A DNA stretch of 64,000 nt from Hansfordia pulvinata (Eukaryota; Ascomycota; Sordariomycetes; Xylariales). Numbering within the stretch: the stretch's first letter is position 1; every line of letters begins with the position of its first letter. A program made the position numbers and the translations under genes. This document shows, one piece after another, positions 12,057 to 24,398 of the stretch. The DNA is taken from assembly GCA_006538405.1 (NCBI GenBank), contig BJKQ01000002.1:1178001-1242000 (forward strand), given 5' to 3'. Below the pieces are notes generated by a model. It searched no databases. It was not told the origin of the DNA and was given only the letters and a program-made list of their open reading frames with translations.

Positions 12057-15000
12057 GTTGGCTGGGTTGCGAATAGCCGATCGCTGGGTATGCTGGTAGG
12101 TGGGAATTGCGATAGCAGCGCCGTGGGAGCGCTATTGTGGTTTTTCTCGCGAGTCGATGAGCGGGGCCGCCTAGTTTTCGGTCCAACTGGGGTGGAACTG
12201 GGGCGGGTTTTGTAATGTCGAGGAGACGGTCGCAACCTGTGATGACTATCGGAGGCAAGATGTCAGCTACCATGAACGAGCGTGCACTGATGCCTGTGAG
12301 GTCCTGTGCGAGTTTGCTGTAGGGATGACGCGGGGACAGATGGGCTGGCGGCCGGGCGTGAAACGCCGAGTGATGCCGGGTGCGCTGGTATGAGCAAGAT
12401 TGATAAATACCGACCTTCGCTCTAATTTCTCGTCCTGGTAAAGACAATCGAGACAACCAGAGAGGGTGGTCGAGTCGCAAAGAAGACCCAGAAACCCAGC
12501 GTGTGCAGGGCGATAATGCCCAGGCCACCAGTTCCGCTTGGATGCCGGCTGCGCGCGACGAGTCGTGTGACCACGGTCGGCGTGTCGATGCGACTGGGGA
12601 CGCGCGACGGGCGGGTCTGTAATGTCTGCAGACTGCACACTGCAAGACGTTGTTTCCAAGGTAGCTGGCAACTTTGCCTATCGATCGCAGACGTCGATGG
12701 CGGGCAGGCGGCGAGCGGACGAGGCGATCGCAAGTTCCGCAGGCGACCGGCACAAAGAGGATGGTGGTTGGGAGTGGGGAGAAAGAAAATGTCAAGAAGG
12801 AAAATGGAGAATGGAGGACCCCAAAGTCGCAGACGATGGGATGGTAATGGGGGAAGGGGAGAAGAGCACAAGGTTGGATTTTCCCCTAGTGGCGGTCTTC
12901 GCTAGCTCGTGAATCGCGAAGCAGGACGAGAAGATGGGCCAGGCGGGAATGGATGGATGGATGAGGGCGAATGGAGGTGGCCTTACGTAGTAGGTGGACG
13001 ACAGGCGCGCGGGCTGTCAGAGTGGTGGGTGTTGTGTCAGCACGGGGTGCTGGTACCGGCGCAGATGGAGATGGAGACCGAGACGGCAGCGCAGTGGTCG
13101 TTCAAGGCAGGCGACTGGCTGCAGGGAAGATGGGATAAGTACGCACGGTAGGTTAGGTAGGCTCAAGCCCGACCAAGACACGACAAGCCAGGCGTGCCAG
13201 GCTCCGTGCGCAGCGTGTTGTAGGATTTCTGCTGGGGAAGCGGGTTCAGACTTGACTCCAGAGGCGGCTGAGACCCTGACCTGGACAGGACTGGAATGAT
13301 GAGCGGGCGGCGGACCACAAAAAGCGAGTCGCCCAACAGCCAAGGTGAGAATTTGTGGCCAAGGCCCCGGCTCCAAGCAAACAGCAGCGCGGGAGGCGAA
13401 GGACGGAAGACTACCAAGTCCGCCGTGTCAAAAGTTAGAACAGGAGGCCCCGGTCAGGTTAGGGCCGTCCTACTCCTCTCGGATCGGGGGCTACGAGAAG
13501 GCGATGGCAGGCGATTGATGTCAGACAGGCCACCTAGGGCAAGGTTTGGACGAGCACCCAGGTAACGGATACTCGGGAGGGTAGCGAAGAGCCGGTAGGG
13601 CGTAAGTACAAGTACCGAGACGCAGTCTTGCAGGCACTGGCACTAGCGTGGCGGGCGGGCGGCGGGCGGGCGAGGGTGGCCTGCAACAACTGTGACTGAG
13701 CCTGGCTCGCCGCGGTTGGGCTGAGGTGATGACTGAGAGTACCTCCTAAAGTGGAACAATTTGATGGCGGTTGTCCCAAGGTCGAGGTAGCACCTGGCAA
13801 AGTGTATCGTACCGTGGGAAAGCCAGTAGGAGGTCTTTGCGCGGTGCGAAAGTAAGTAGTTTGTAGGGTGGTAGGGTAGCGGACCCCGACACTCGGGACA
13901 GCGGTCTGGTGGGGGCTTGGAATGCCAACCCTGATCTGGTGGAGGCGCCTGGAGGAGTCGAGCACGGTGAGTGGCTCGCCTCTGGACTGGGGATGGGTCA
14001 GTCCTTGTCTAGGCTGACCTGACAGGCCTGATGACAACGATGCCGCTGGATAATGGAATACCAGCAATTTCCTGTGCTGAGCGCTGCGAGGGCCGGTGCT
14101 GCCCGGAATTGTTGCCTAGGAGAGCCGAGCAAACGAAGAAGATCTGGCGGAGTGTGTAGTGCGTGCTGAAGGAGGGGGTTTGATAGGATTCTAGGGCGTA
14201 AACAAAATGCTCCAGGTGGCTTGATGCGCCCCGACTCAGCGAAAGGAATGTCAACAAGCGGAAGGCCCAGGATTTGGAAACCAAAGGTGCACGCGTAGTC
14301 GGCAGGTGCTGTCAAATGGTCGTGGTGGGCGTGGTTTCGTCCGCTTGCTGGGGTGGATTCCCGTGCTGGGCCCGGGTATTTTTCTTCTCGAACGAAAAGT
14401 GAGCGAGAGAGAAAAAAAACCAGGCTAGAAGGGTTCAGAAACTGCGGGCGGACCAGAAGCTTGTTAGGGCCTGCAGTCTTTGAGCTACGGACGGGAATCT
14501 GCACCTTCTCGTACAGCGTGATAGGAGGGAGGGTATCGAGTCGGGACTTGTGACACACACCACACGTGGCGTGCCTAGGAGAAAATTCTCGTTGTCTGCC
14601 TGTTGGCTACCCGTCAGGATTGAGGCGGGAAAGGGTGGTAGGCGGCGATGGTGAGCCGACTTGTCACCCAGCGTGTGGCTGATGATGATTGTGGTGATGA
14701 TGAAGGGCGTCCAAGTGCCGGAGACGACGAGTTGGGTGGCTGGGTTCAGGCCCCGGATCAGCACACAAGAAACCCAGCGGTGCGGGTTTTGGGACCAAGG
14801 CGACCTAATGGAGGCAGAATATCGCCACCGTCAAACGATGAGTCTGGTAAGGACGGGTGGATGGGAGGCGAGCGGCCCAGCAGTAGTGATGAGGCGTGGA
14901 GGCGAGTGACGCAACAATGGGGGGCGCGTCGTCGTCGGGGGAGGGGTGTGCAGATGGGGGGCGCGGCTCGTTGCGACAATGCCACTGTCTGGTACCGCGG

Positions 15001-18000
15001 ATGTCGCCCTCGAAGACGATGGGCTGGGCGGTAGGTTACGAGGTAGGCGGTGGGTGGCAGCGTGGCAGGGTACGGAGGTACGGGGGGGCAGTCGCAGGGT
15101 TTCCACCAGCACGGTGAAAGGCCGGTGTGGCCGCTGATGCTTTTTTTGGCCCGCCTTTCCAGGGCTTGGCGCGCTTGGGCTGAGGAGCCGGCACGCTGGG
15201 AGTGGGTACTGGTGGCTGGTGGGTTTGCCTTTGGTACGGTGGAGGGGCGCCAGGGGCGAATGCAGCGGAGGGAGGGGGGAGTGGCAGGCGTGCTAGCCCT
15301 AGGCGCACAGACGTGTGATGCAGTGCGGCGGGTGAGCGTGGAGGCCAACGGGGGGCGAAAAGAGCTAGTCCGTTTCTGCCGTCGCGTGTAGCCTAATGTA
15401 GGAAGTTCCTGTGTTTTCAACCAAGATAGCGAGGCGATGAGTTTGGGCTTGGCGCGAGGTGCACCGGCTGATTTGCCTTGTTGGGGTTTTGAGTGCGGGT
15501 GGACAAGTGGACCTCAGTGGATGTATCCCAGACCGGAACTTCAAATGGCCGTTTGGAGGCTGTTGATGCCTAGGTGTAATGAGAACCTGGGCGACACTGA
15601 TATGTTCGCGTACGAGCAGGTCTGTATGAGCACCGTAGGATACACACCCAGGTACTTAGGGGTGGTTGAGTAGGTAGATGATGTATGTGCTTGTGCTGTT
15701 GCGACGCAGAGTCAGAGCAGCGTGCTTTGCCTCAGAACAGCGAAAGGATGGCTTGCACGATGCCGGGGCACGTCTTAGTGGCGCAAGGCAGAAGGCCAGG
15801 TGCTCCCCCGCGTTCAGGTGGAGGAAAGGAGCGCCGGTCTGCTGCGGACACGGTCCCAGCGATCTTGACCGCAAACACTGGATCTCCGGCACCCTGGCTC
15901 TGGGCCCTGTGACAGCGTCCGTGCTCGGATTCCTTGGCCGCTACCGCAAAGGCGTAGAAGGCCTCTGGCGATTCCTGGCCCACGTGTGCTTCTCAACGGA
16001 CGAAGAGAAGAGAGATCCGGGCTATCTCCACGATCAGCAATTCGCTCAGCAGAACCCTGTACTCGTGTCTTTGCGTAGCCGAGTTTGTTGCCGCGGTGCG
16101 GACACCCCGATGGGTCAGACTCTGCCGCTCGAAGGCTCGATACGGGGGCGGTTGAAAGTGCACGATGAGAAATAAACGGGGGAGGGGGAGGGGGGCGCTG
16201 CAGTAGACCAGGACAGTTACCTACATGTGCCGAATGTGATCTGCCGCAACTTGGTGTGTGTACTGCGCTCTTCACGTCCCAGCTGATGCGCACTGCGTCC
16301 AAAGCTGAGAGGGATCGAAAAGGCCGAAAGGGGGCCAGTCGTGCGATGGGCCGCGCCTGGAGACTATCTGAGGTATAAGATGACGGAGTTGCCGGGCTGC
16401 GAAGTTGATGTCATTAGTTAGCGTCAGTATACGAGCAAGGCTCTGCCTGCGTCCTTCATCTCACGCTCTGAACAACCCCCGCCCCATTCGCCGGGCAGAA
16501 GAATGCGCTGCCGATGGGGCCGGCTGCAAAGCGGCGCGTGGGATGTCGAATGCGTGACAAGGGTCCGGGGAAAGTGATAAGAGAAGAGAAGTGGAAGAGA
16601 GAGGGAAAAAAAAAAAAAAAGCCCCGATCTCCGGCTTTCGCCACGGCTCTCAACGTTGTGGCTACCGGGCCGATTAATCGGGGCCAAAGAAACGCAAAGA
16701 AAAAGAAAAGAAAGAAATAAAAAAAAAGGTCAACTCACCAGCAGGTATGTTCGTTTGCTCGGGGCAAGATTGCGCGTATGTGTGAACGTGGGATGACAAC
16801 GGAGGCCGGGGATATGTACGATGTACCGGACCTGCTGGTGGCAAACGAGGGTCGATGATAGTCGATTGTGCGGTTAGGTATGTGACTTTGCCGGATTACT
16901 ATGTATAGAGAATGAACAGTCGACGAGGCGGGAAGCGTAAAGGGCCAGCAAGCGAGAACAATGGAGGTGCCGCGAGCCAGATTCTTATGAAGGGCGATTC
17001 AGGGCAGCGAGCGACCGCGGGGAGATTGCTTTTGCACGGCGAACCCAGGTCTCGAACAAGGCCCGCGGATGGATGATGAGCGCTCGGCGTCGTGTCACAG
17101 GGCCCCGTTCGAGGTCTCTCCCTTTTGGCGGGCTCTGTGGGCAACGCCAATCCCCTCGCCCTCGACAAGCAACAAGCAAGCAGGCCCGCGGGTGCTGGCT
17201 GCGTACGAGTAGCGGGCGCGTGGGCGGGCGGGCGCACAGGTCGAGCTCGAGCGAGGGAGGCCAGCAAAGGGCGAGACGAGTGATGCTAGTCGTCTGCTAG
17301 GTGCCGTGCCGTGAGCCCTGGGGCACTCGAGGCTCGCACACGCAAGCGATCGAGTTACAGGATGCCGCCTTGCGGTAGCACAGGGAGTCCCGGTTGTGGG
17401 CTGTGCGCGGTGAAGGCGATCAATCAGCTCATGTCGTCGATTGTCCCCTGCTCCAACCGCCATCACAATGGAAGCCCGCTGCGGCCCTGCTCGTCCATCT
17501 AGCCCAGTACAGGTAAATGGCACCTGAGGTCCTGCAAGTAAGGTAGGCACATGTAGGTCACTGGTCACACAAGTAGGAATTATTACCGCCGTCTACGACT
17601 GCACACCTTGGATGCAGGTGGGCGGCCTACCAGCCACAGGTATTTTCTGAAAACGCCCCTTGGCGGCAGACTTTAAGTTGATATCCCTCGCTCCAGCGAA
17701 CCCAGTGTGGCAGCGGGCACGACGCGCCGCAAGGCTCAGAATTGCGCATACTCGTATGTGCAAGGGGTATAGGCTGAAGCACGGGGTTTGCGAGAGGCAT
17801 GGTTGTTTGGGACGCCTCGCGGGTGACTATCGAGCCAGGCCAACGCTGCGGACGCCGCCGTCGACGCCTCAAGGTCAGGTTGGCTTGCAACCTGCAAATA
17901 CTTCACACCACAACCTCCCTCCCCTCTCCCCTTCTCCCCCCCGCGAGCGCGCGCATGTGTGCGTGCGTGTCGGGCGTTTGCGTGTCGGTGCGAGTGTGCG

Positions 18001-21000
18001 AATGTGCGAGTATGTGAGCGTGCGAGCGTGTTGCAGGTGGCGACTGCGCACATGGCCCAAACAGATGAGTGAGGCTCGAAACAGGATCTTCTTGGACTGT
18101 TCCACAGCCCTCGGGGCTTCGGCAGACTGCTGTGGCCAATTGAGTGGCCCCCCCGGGGTCTTGGCTCATCCATGTCCAACGTTCGCCGGCGGCGCCTGCT
18201 GACTACCTAGGTACCTACCTATCTCTCGCCGCCGTGGTGGCCACAAAAACGGCCGGGAAACGCCCATCGTTGTGCGACCAGGCAGCCCGTCCGTCCAACG
18301 ACCCATGCCGGCACTCGCCAGGCTCCCACGCCGGATCCGCCGCGACAGCAACCGCACGCTGGGTCGTGCAGGGGCATCGCGGGCGCCGCCCACGCCATCG
18401 CGCAGCCAGGGAAGAGGGACTGCGAGACGAGTACGGCGTAGCCATCCCTGGGTGCAGCGGCATGTCTGGGACGACGAAACCCCTTGCAGCTCCCCGCCCT
18501 CCCCAAATCTCCGTCAGATCACCTTCCAACTGTGCCGGCCACGTAGATTTGTCGTCGTCGTCGTACAAGTTTGGCCCCGGTGACGGTGCTGCCGCCCTGC
18601 CGACTGTCGAGGGTCCTCCACGGGTCTGGTCTGGAATCCGGCCGGGTTGGTTGAATACCTGTCCATCCAACGCGTTGACTGCCACATGAGCCGCGTCGAA
18701 GACGGGATCCGGTGCTGTCCTTGACAAAGGCTTGTGTAGGGAGTGAAGCCGACGGCCAGATCGGTCTACATGTACTTACGTGGTAGGCACAGCTGTCAGC
18801 TCGTCAGGACACGCCGCTCCATTGGTTGTGTAAGTCATGAAGCAGCAGGAGGGAAATCCAGGGACGAGACCGGGTGGGGCCCGCACGTAATCGTACCTTA
18901 CCTAGTCTCTGCTTGCCAGATCAGGCCGAGGCGTTTCGCGCGCCGCTGTGTGACTGATCAAACAGGCAAACATGGAAACCACAGCCGATTCCACCTGTCC
19001 CTTGCCTTCAAGGTCGAACCCAGGTAGTACGGAGCAGGGTACCTTAGGTACCCAACATGTGCTTTACACCTCCCGTCATCTCTTGACCTCCAGATCTGAT
19101 TGCACCTTCCCGCACCACACGCACACGACGTTCTTGAGTTAGGTACGGTAGGTACGCACGACGTAGGGTAGGGTAGTAGCTACCCTCGAGAGTCCTTCGA
19201 CCCAATGAATGAGGTCGGGGCCCGGGGGTGTGCAATATACATGGACACTCGTACGAGTACACGCAGAGTACCGGCGCACTTCGACCTCAGGACAGGCATG
19301 TTCCCAACCTCCCGTTCTCGAGCTTGAGATGCTGCTCGAGTCTGGTACTCGTGCGGCGATGTTATCAGATTCATGGTCCCTACCTCCTACATAAGGCCGG
19401 AGGCAACCTGGGCATGACCTCCAAGGTCACCCATATCCAGTCCCGTCCTTCCATACCTCTCGTACATCACATCACACCAGCCGGTCACATTCGATCAACT
19501 CTTGAAGTCGTATGGGCCGTGGCCATTCGGAATGCCCCCAGTGGGGAACGAATCCCGCCTGGCCCGATGGATACCTACTGACTTAGCACGAACACCACTG
19601 GGAACCGGGGATTATGTTGTCGTCGGAAAAGCAAGCTAAACGAGCATAGGGCACTGATACTCGAATCAACCGCCCTCACCTCAGCCTCTACCTCGACAAT
19701 ACTCACCGCACGCGACCGGCAAGCAGGCATTTGTCCTGTTGGTCATCTGGGTCCGCCCCAGCATCAAATCACCTGAGCTTTGGGTGGCCCGCGTACGAGT
19801 GCCTTGTCCGTAACATGGCCTCGCCAGGGCCAACCGCCCCGCGCCCTCGCTTTCCGTCTAAAAGAGATAACTGATCTGAAGTGCCAACTACGAGTAACGA
19901 GCGGCTTTGCCAGCAACGTGGGTCTAGCCAGGACACCATCCATGTCGAGTCTTGCTCAACGGCGACCGCCTTGCTTGGTAGTCAAATCCCTCCATACGAG
20001 CACGGCTGCATCGTCCCGTCTCCCCTGTCTTCCAGTCCGCACCGTGGCACCCCGGGTACCCGATTCGCCGCCCGCATACTCGAATGCGCCCGGTTCCTTG
20101 TACGTACGTACGTACGTACCCGTACGAGTACGCACGCGTACCTACTTGTGATCGGATGCTGCCATTCGTGCTCCTATTCTGAAAGTTGGATGTTCTGACA
20201 TGCCGGCCCCCGCCGGAGCCTGGACTGGACGGTGAAGCGCAATCCAAGCCGGCGCATCCCTGGCCCCATGTCTCGGCCATGGTGACCGTTGGGTAATTGT
20301 GAGAACGCCCTGAGACATGATAACCTCCGCAGCAACTCGCGCAACCTGTCAAGTTGGCCACATCGAGGCGAGTCGACCCCGCTGCCGTCGCCATTTCACC
20401 TGTACTCTTGGATGGGGAACTTGGCCGGCAATTCTGGGCCGCGCCAACCCCGGCCGCTTCTGATCGTCGATTCTTCCCTTGTACGAGAGAGAAACTGCCC
20501 ACGTTGTGCGTCCTTTGCGGCCCAGTTTGCCCCTATAGCCCAGGGGCGCTGCGTCTCTCCAAAGGGCCGAGGAACGCCGAAGTCGTCGGCAGCAGCACGC
20601 GGAGAACAGCCGCGGGGTGCTGAGAGGAGCGTCGATCACCCGCGGCCCCCTTCTCCGTTGAAGCAGTTCTGCCATGGTGGTGCCGGCGCCGTCGCCGGCC
20701 ACCAGCATTTGGTTAGCGGCGCATCCTGAAGACCAGCGCGTCTGCTTGCCCACGGCACGTCAGCACGATAAAGGAGTCTGCAGGCTCGGCAGGATGGGCG
20801 GTGTTGTTGGCGGCTAGGAAGAAGTGTGAGAAGAGAGAAGCCCTCGCCCTTTGTAACCTGCTGCGCTGCTGCGGCGCTGCTATGCGCTAAGTGATAAATG
20901 CCCCCCTCCGCTCCTGAAGACGACATGAGGGATTCCGAGGCCCCGGCACGCACGCAAGCACGCGCTCACGCGTGTACTCGTACGAGTGCCTCCACGAGCG

Positions 21001-22033
21001 AGTACTGTACATGCACTCGATACCTGGGTACGAGTACTTGCATCGGCATCGTGGGGGAGAGCTGACAAGCTGGGAGCGGCGTGGGTCGGTGTCAGAGTAC
21101 ATCTGGAGCAGCTATAGTGCTTGTACTTCAATATGTACTCCATTAGAGAGAGGAAGAGGCTTAGCTGCACGACCGCGTGGTTCTGGATCTCTCCAGCTGT
21201 GCGTTGAGTGGTGAGTGCATTGTCGAGTGCCTTGGAGGCCGGTGATTACCCGCTTTTATCTGTGTTTGTGCTCTATGATTGGCCGACCGTAAGATTGCCA
21301 GCGGGTTGCAGAACCGTTGCGTTCCCGGCCCCCTCTGGCGTGGGCGAATCAGAGCGCGGTGCCTGGGCGCGACCCCTGAGCTGCGTGGCCGGTAGCGTCG
21401 TCCGCGGTCCAATCTGCGTGAGCGGTTCTGGCGGCTCGTGATCCACTGCAATGTCGCTCCCCTCGCGGCGGCGCACCCTCCCTTGGGTCCCGGCCTGGCC
21501 ACGCCGGGCCCGTCCCCCTTCTTCCTCTCCTCTACACGATCACTCGTCGCCGCCGTCGTCGTCGTCGCCGTCGCTGTCCTTCTTGCTTCCCTTCCTGGTT
21601 CGAGAGCGCGAGGCTTTTCGTCTTCCGCTCCTCGTCCAGCGTCACTCCTTTGAGTCCCCCTCACTCGCTAACCAGGCCTCAACCTCACTCCTTTTTGGGT
21701 TGAGCCGTCCGGTCATTCATCTCGACTTGATACGATTTCACGATTCGATTTTCCCACCATCCCGCCAGGTCGAGATTCTCTCCCTTCTTTCAATCGAGCT
21801 TAGCACCTTTGCCGTATCGGCGTGCATCCAGCGGACTATTGAACACCCTGAATACTATCAACAATATCGACTTTTGCAGCTTTGCCCTGCGCTCACCCTC
21901 ACTACTTTGCTTAGCACTCAGCCATTCTTTTATATCACCCGCGATCTACATCCACACTCATTAACACGTCCCCGATCGCCGGGCTAAACCTTGGGATAAT
22001 TCGCCACGCCCCCTCTCGAAACTGTGGGACAAG
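12057..22033. other. 10-kb gene-poor interval between divergently transcribed PUF and membrane-protein genes
   Basis: No gene is supported in this stretch. The flanking genes point away from it, so it contains both promoters and 5' UTRs, including a CT-rich leader at about 21,450-22,033. Many short open frames exist on both strands (for example 13534-14067 and 13998-14558 on -), but none shows a domain, a hydrophobic profile or a splice pattern. It is GC-rich rather than AT-rich, with no sign of a repeat-induced-mutation desert. It carries TACG repeats and many copies of the GTACGAGTAC and TACCTA words. Undetected ncRNAs or long 5' UTR introns cannot be excluded. Confidence 0.5.
20100..20119. 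repeat. (TACG)n microsatellite
   Basis: Almost five TACG units, immediately followed by the CGTACGAGTAC word at 20121-20131, within the large gene-poor interval. Confidence 0.85.
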
Positions 22034-22606
22034 ATGGTCGCTATCGACCCCGACTTTGCCAATGGCATGCGCCTTGCCCGCCGCGGCAGTGGCGAGGATG
22101 AGGAGCACTCGGACCTCATCATGGACCTGGTGATTGCTTTCCTCGGCGTCGCATTCGTCGCTCTCCTCCTTGTTGCTGGGCTCGTCGTGATGCGCCGCGT
22201 AAAAAGCAAGCGCGCGCTGCAGCAGAACGAAGGCCTCCCCCAGTACAACGACATTGAGAAGTGCGACGCCCGCAACACGAATCGCTTAACCATCCAGACC
22301 GCCGACGGCCGCTCGAGTATCCTGGTCGTCAACGGCAAGCCCATGCTGGCCGATCCCGAGTCGCCACCGCACTCGCCGAACAACATTCCCGAGATCCACA
22401 TCACCTTCCCCGACGAGCAGGACGACGCCGGACACCAGCAGGGCGGGCGCGTCGTCCTCGTACGCGTGGGCGACTCTTCCGTGGGAATGGAGCCGGTGAA
22501 AGAGCAGCTCCCGGCATACGAGAAGGAGAGCCCCAACGGCTTCTACTCGATCGACATGGACAAGATCGGCGGGCTGAAGGAGAAGGACCGCAACGATTTT
22601 GCGTGA
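22034..22606 (+). CDS. Small single-pass membrane protein, unknown function
   Basis: Single-exon gene of 190 aa. An acidic N-terminal stretch (about residues 1-28, with GEDEEHSD) precedes one strong hydrophobic segment near residues 29-52 (VIAFLGVAFVALLLVAGLVV). Then comes a positively charged RRVKSKR that predicts a cytosolic C-terminus. The tail contains QNEGLPQYNDIEK, PEIHITFPDEQDD, and LPAYEKE, a PxY-like motif of the type bound by WW-domain ubiquitin ligase adaptors. The ATG lies after a CT-rich leader and the local sequence is AAGATGG. The layout suggests a conserved fungal membrane protein, but I do not recognise a named family. An adaptor or trafficking role is only an inference from the PY-like motifs. 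Confidence 0.8.
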   Translation: MVAIDPDFANGMRLARRGSGEDEEHSDLIMDLVIAFLGVAFVALLLVAGLVVMRRVKSKRALQQNEGLPQYNDIEKCDARNTNRLTIQTADGRSSILVVNGKPMLADPESPPHSPNNIPEIHITFPDEQDDAGHQQGGRVVLVRVGDSSVGMEPVKEQLPAYEKESPNGFYSIDMDKIGGLKEKDRNDFA

Positions 22607-24297
22607 GAAGATCCCTCGCGACACCGACCCGAACCCAAATGTCCACCCGCGCTGGCTGCTCTTCTGGCGAAACCCGCGCCATTTATTCCACAGCAGAACG
22701 AACTGCACGCAGCAAGCCTTTTTCGAATGAATAACGGATACTCTATACCCGGCAGGTGCGCTACCATACCTTAATCATTCTAATCGCCTCTGGATCAAGG
22801 CGGGAGGTCAACAAGGTGGAGGGCTCGGCCGAAAGCACGAACCTACCGATCCACCGGACCCCCAGGGCTCCCGGATTCGCCACGACAGGTCATGTACATA
22901 CCCCCAAGCCCGCTTCGAACAGTCCGACTTGTCACAGCCGGGGACTCGCGTATCTCTGCACTTGCGACCACCGAGATGCACCTGACGGGATCTAGAAGCA
23001 TGGGAGCCATATATTGTGTATTATCTAATTGATACTTTTATTGCCTTGTTATCTCAAGACTGCACTGCGCTTCGATACACTGAAGCTTCTCTTTTTTTGT
23101 TCTTGTTTAATTCTACCTTGCCGCATCTTGCCCTCTGCCTTCCGAGGCTACTCGCCCCGGCCGCGAGGATATACTATCTGCGCGGCCTATAACGAGCGAG
23201 TCAAGTGCTGGCCCAGTCGCCTTCAAGTGCCCACATGCCGGTCGCAACGTGCCGGAGCTACTCTTGTCAGGGAATGGAATGGGGAAGGGTGGAGGGCAAG
23301 GCTTCTTCTCGTCGACAAGAGCCGAGACTCCGCCAGAACCCCAGAGTCCATGTCTGGCCACGGCCCCGAAGTTCGCCTCGTCGGGGTGCAGGCGAGAGAG
23401 AGGGCAATCGCCGCACCAGCAGACCGCGCTGCCACGTTCAACGGCGCAGCAGAGATAGGGAATGGGGGAGGGTGGCGGCGGGGGCACACTGCCGATTGCC
23501 CGGCCTGATATCTCTCACGTCTGCTGCCAGGTATCAATCACAACATCCCAGGCATACCCTCGTGTGAGTACGAGTACGTGCGTAACCCCCGCGACATGAC
23601 GTATCCCCCTCTTTCTTTCTCTTTTTCCTCTGAAAAAAAAAAAGATTCGCCCCTGTTCCCCTACGGTTTCCGCGCCCCCCCATGAGTAATCCTCACCGAC
23701 AACCGCGGAGGGGGCGAGTGCGTGCGTCTTTGTGCGTGACGCACGCGAGTGCGAGTAGCAAAGGCGAATCGGAACGGCAAGGGAGGGCGATCCGGGTCCG
23801 AAAGCCTCAGGCGCGAATTATTGCACTTTCTCCGCTCGCCTCCCACGTCTCCCTTTCCCGCCCCTCTCCCATCCTGGGCAGATCCCATCCCTGGGGAAGG
23901 CGACGGCTCAGAACCATCCTTGTCCCCGTGGTCCGCGATTAGCCGGAGTACGGGGGCGGCTACCCTCACCACACTGACTGGTAAGGCAGGGTGGCGGTGC
24001 CATGTGTTTCAAAGGGCAGACGGCATCCTGGGCCCCGGGCGGTGGAGCCTTCGCGCCTGGCCGGGGAGGGAGGGTTTCTCGGTGAATTCACGTGGGCTCG
24101 GATAGAAGTCGCTCCTCACGGGACTCCGTACGCCCCCTCCCTGGTGGCCGCTGCCTTGGGGCGGGTGGCATCCGCGAGCCTTCTCTCTCACCAGGTGGCG
24201 GGATCCTTCGCAGGACGGGTTTAAGGGCGGCGAGACCTCACCCCGCTATGTTTTGTCGACATAGACTGAAATAAGACCTGAAACGTAATATTGACGT
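22607..24297. other. Intergenic region between membrane-protein gene and tRNA-Leu
   Basis: The 3' flank of the membrane-protein gene and the 5' flank of the tRNA. Overlapping short frames around 23.0-24.2 kb show no protein features. No gene is called. Confidence 0.55.
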
Positions 24298-24398
24298 GCT
24301 GGCTTGGCCGAGTGGTCTAAGGCGGTGGTTTTAAGTTTCTCTCCTCGGGAAGTTCACCATTATCGTAAGATGCGCAGGTTCGAACCCTGCAGTCAGCA
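24298..24398 (+). tRNA. tRNA-Leu (anticodon UAA) with a 19-nt intron
   Basis: The acceptor stem GCTGGCT pairs with AGTCAGC (one G-T). The D-arm runs GCC...GGC with the A-box GGCCGAGTGGTCTAAGG. The anticodon stem GTGGT (24325-24329) pairs with ACCAT (24356-24360). The loop reads T-T-TAA-G, placing anticodon TAA at 24332-24334, and the intron (24336-24354) begins one base 3' of the anticodon, as canonical. A long type II variable arm (TATCGTAAGATGC) and a T-arm GCAGG-TTCGAAC-CCTGC follow. These are leucine tRNA features. A short T-run about 85 bp downstream (24471-24477) could act in termination. Confidence 0.95.

Noticed and set aside
12600..15420. Several overlapping frames of 100-220 codons upstream of the PUF gene
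   Set aside because: Present on both strands over the same DNA, Pro/Arg/Ser-rich, with no start context, domain or splice structure.
21451..21987. A 178-codon open frame just upstream of the membrane-protein gene
   Set aside because: It lies in a CT-rich 5' leader and encodes Ser/Pro/Leu-rich low-complexity sequence.
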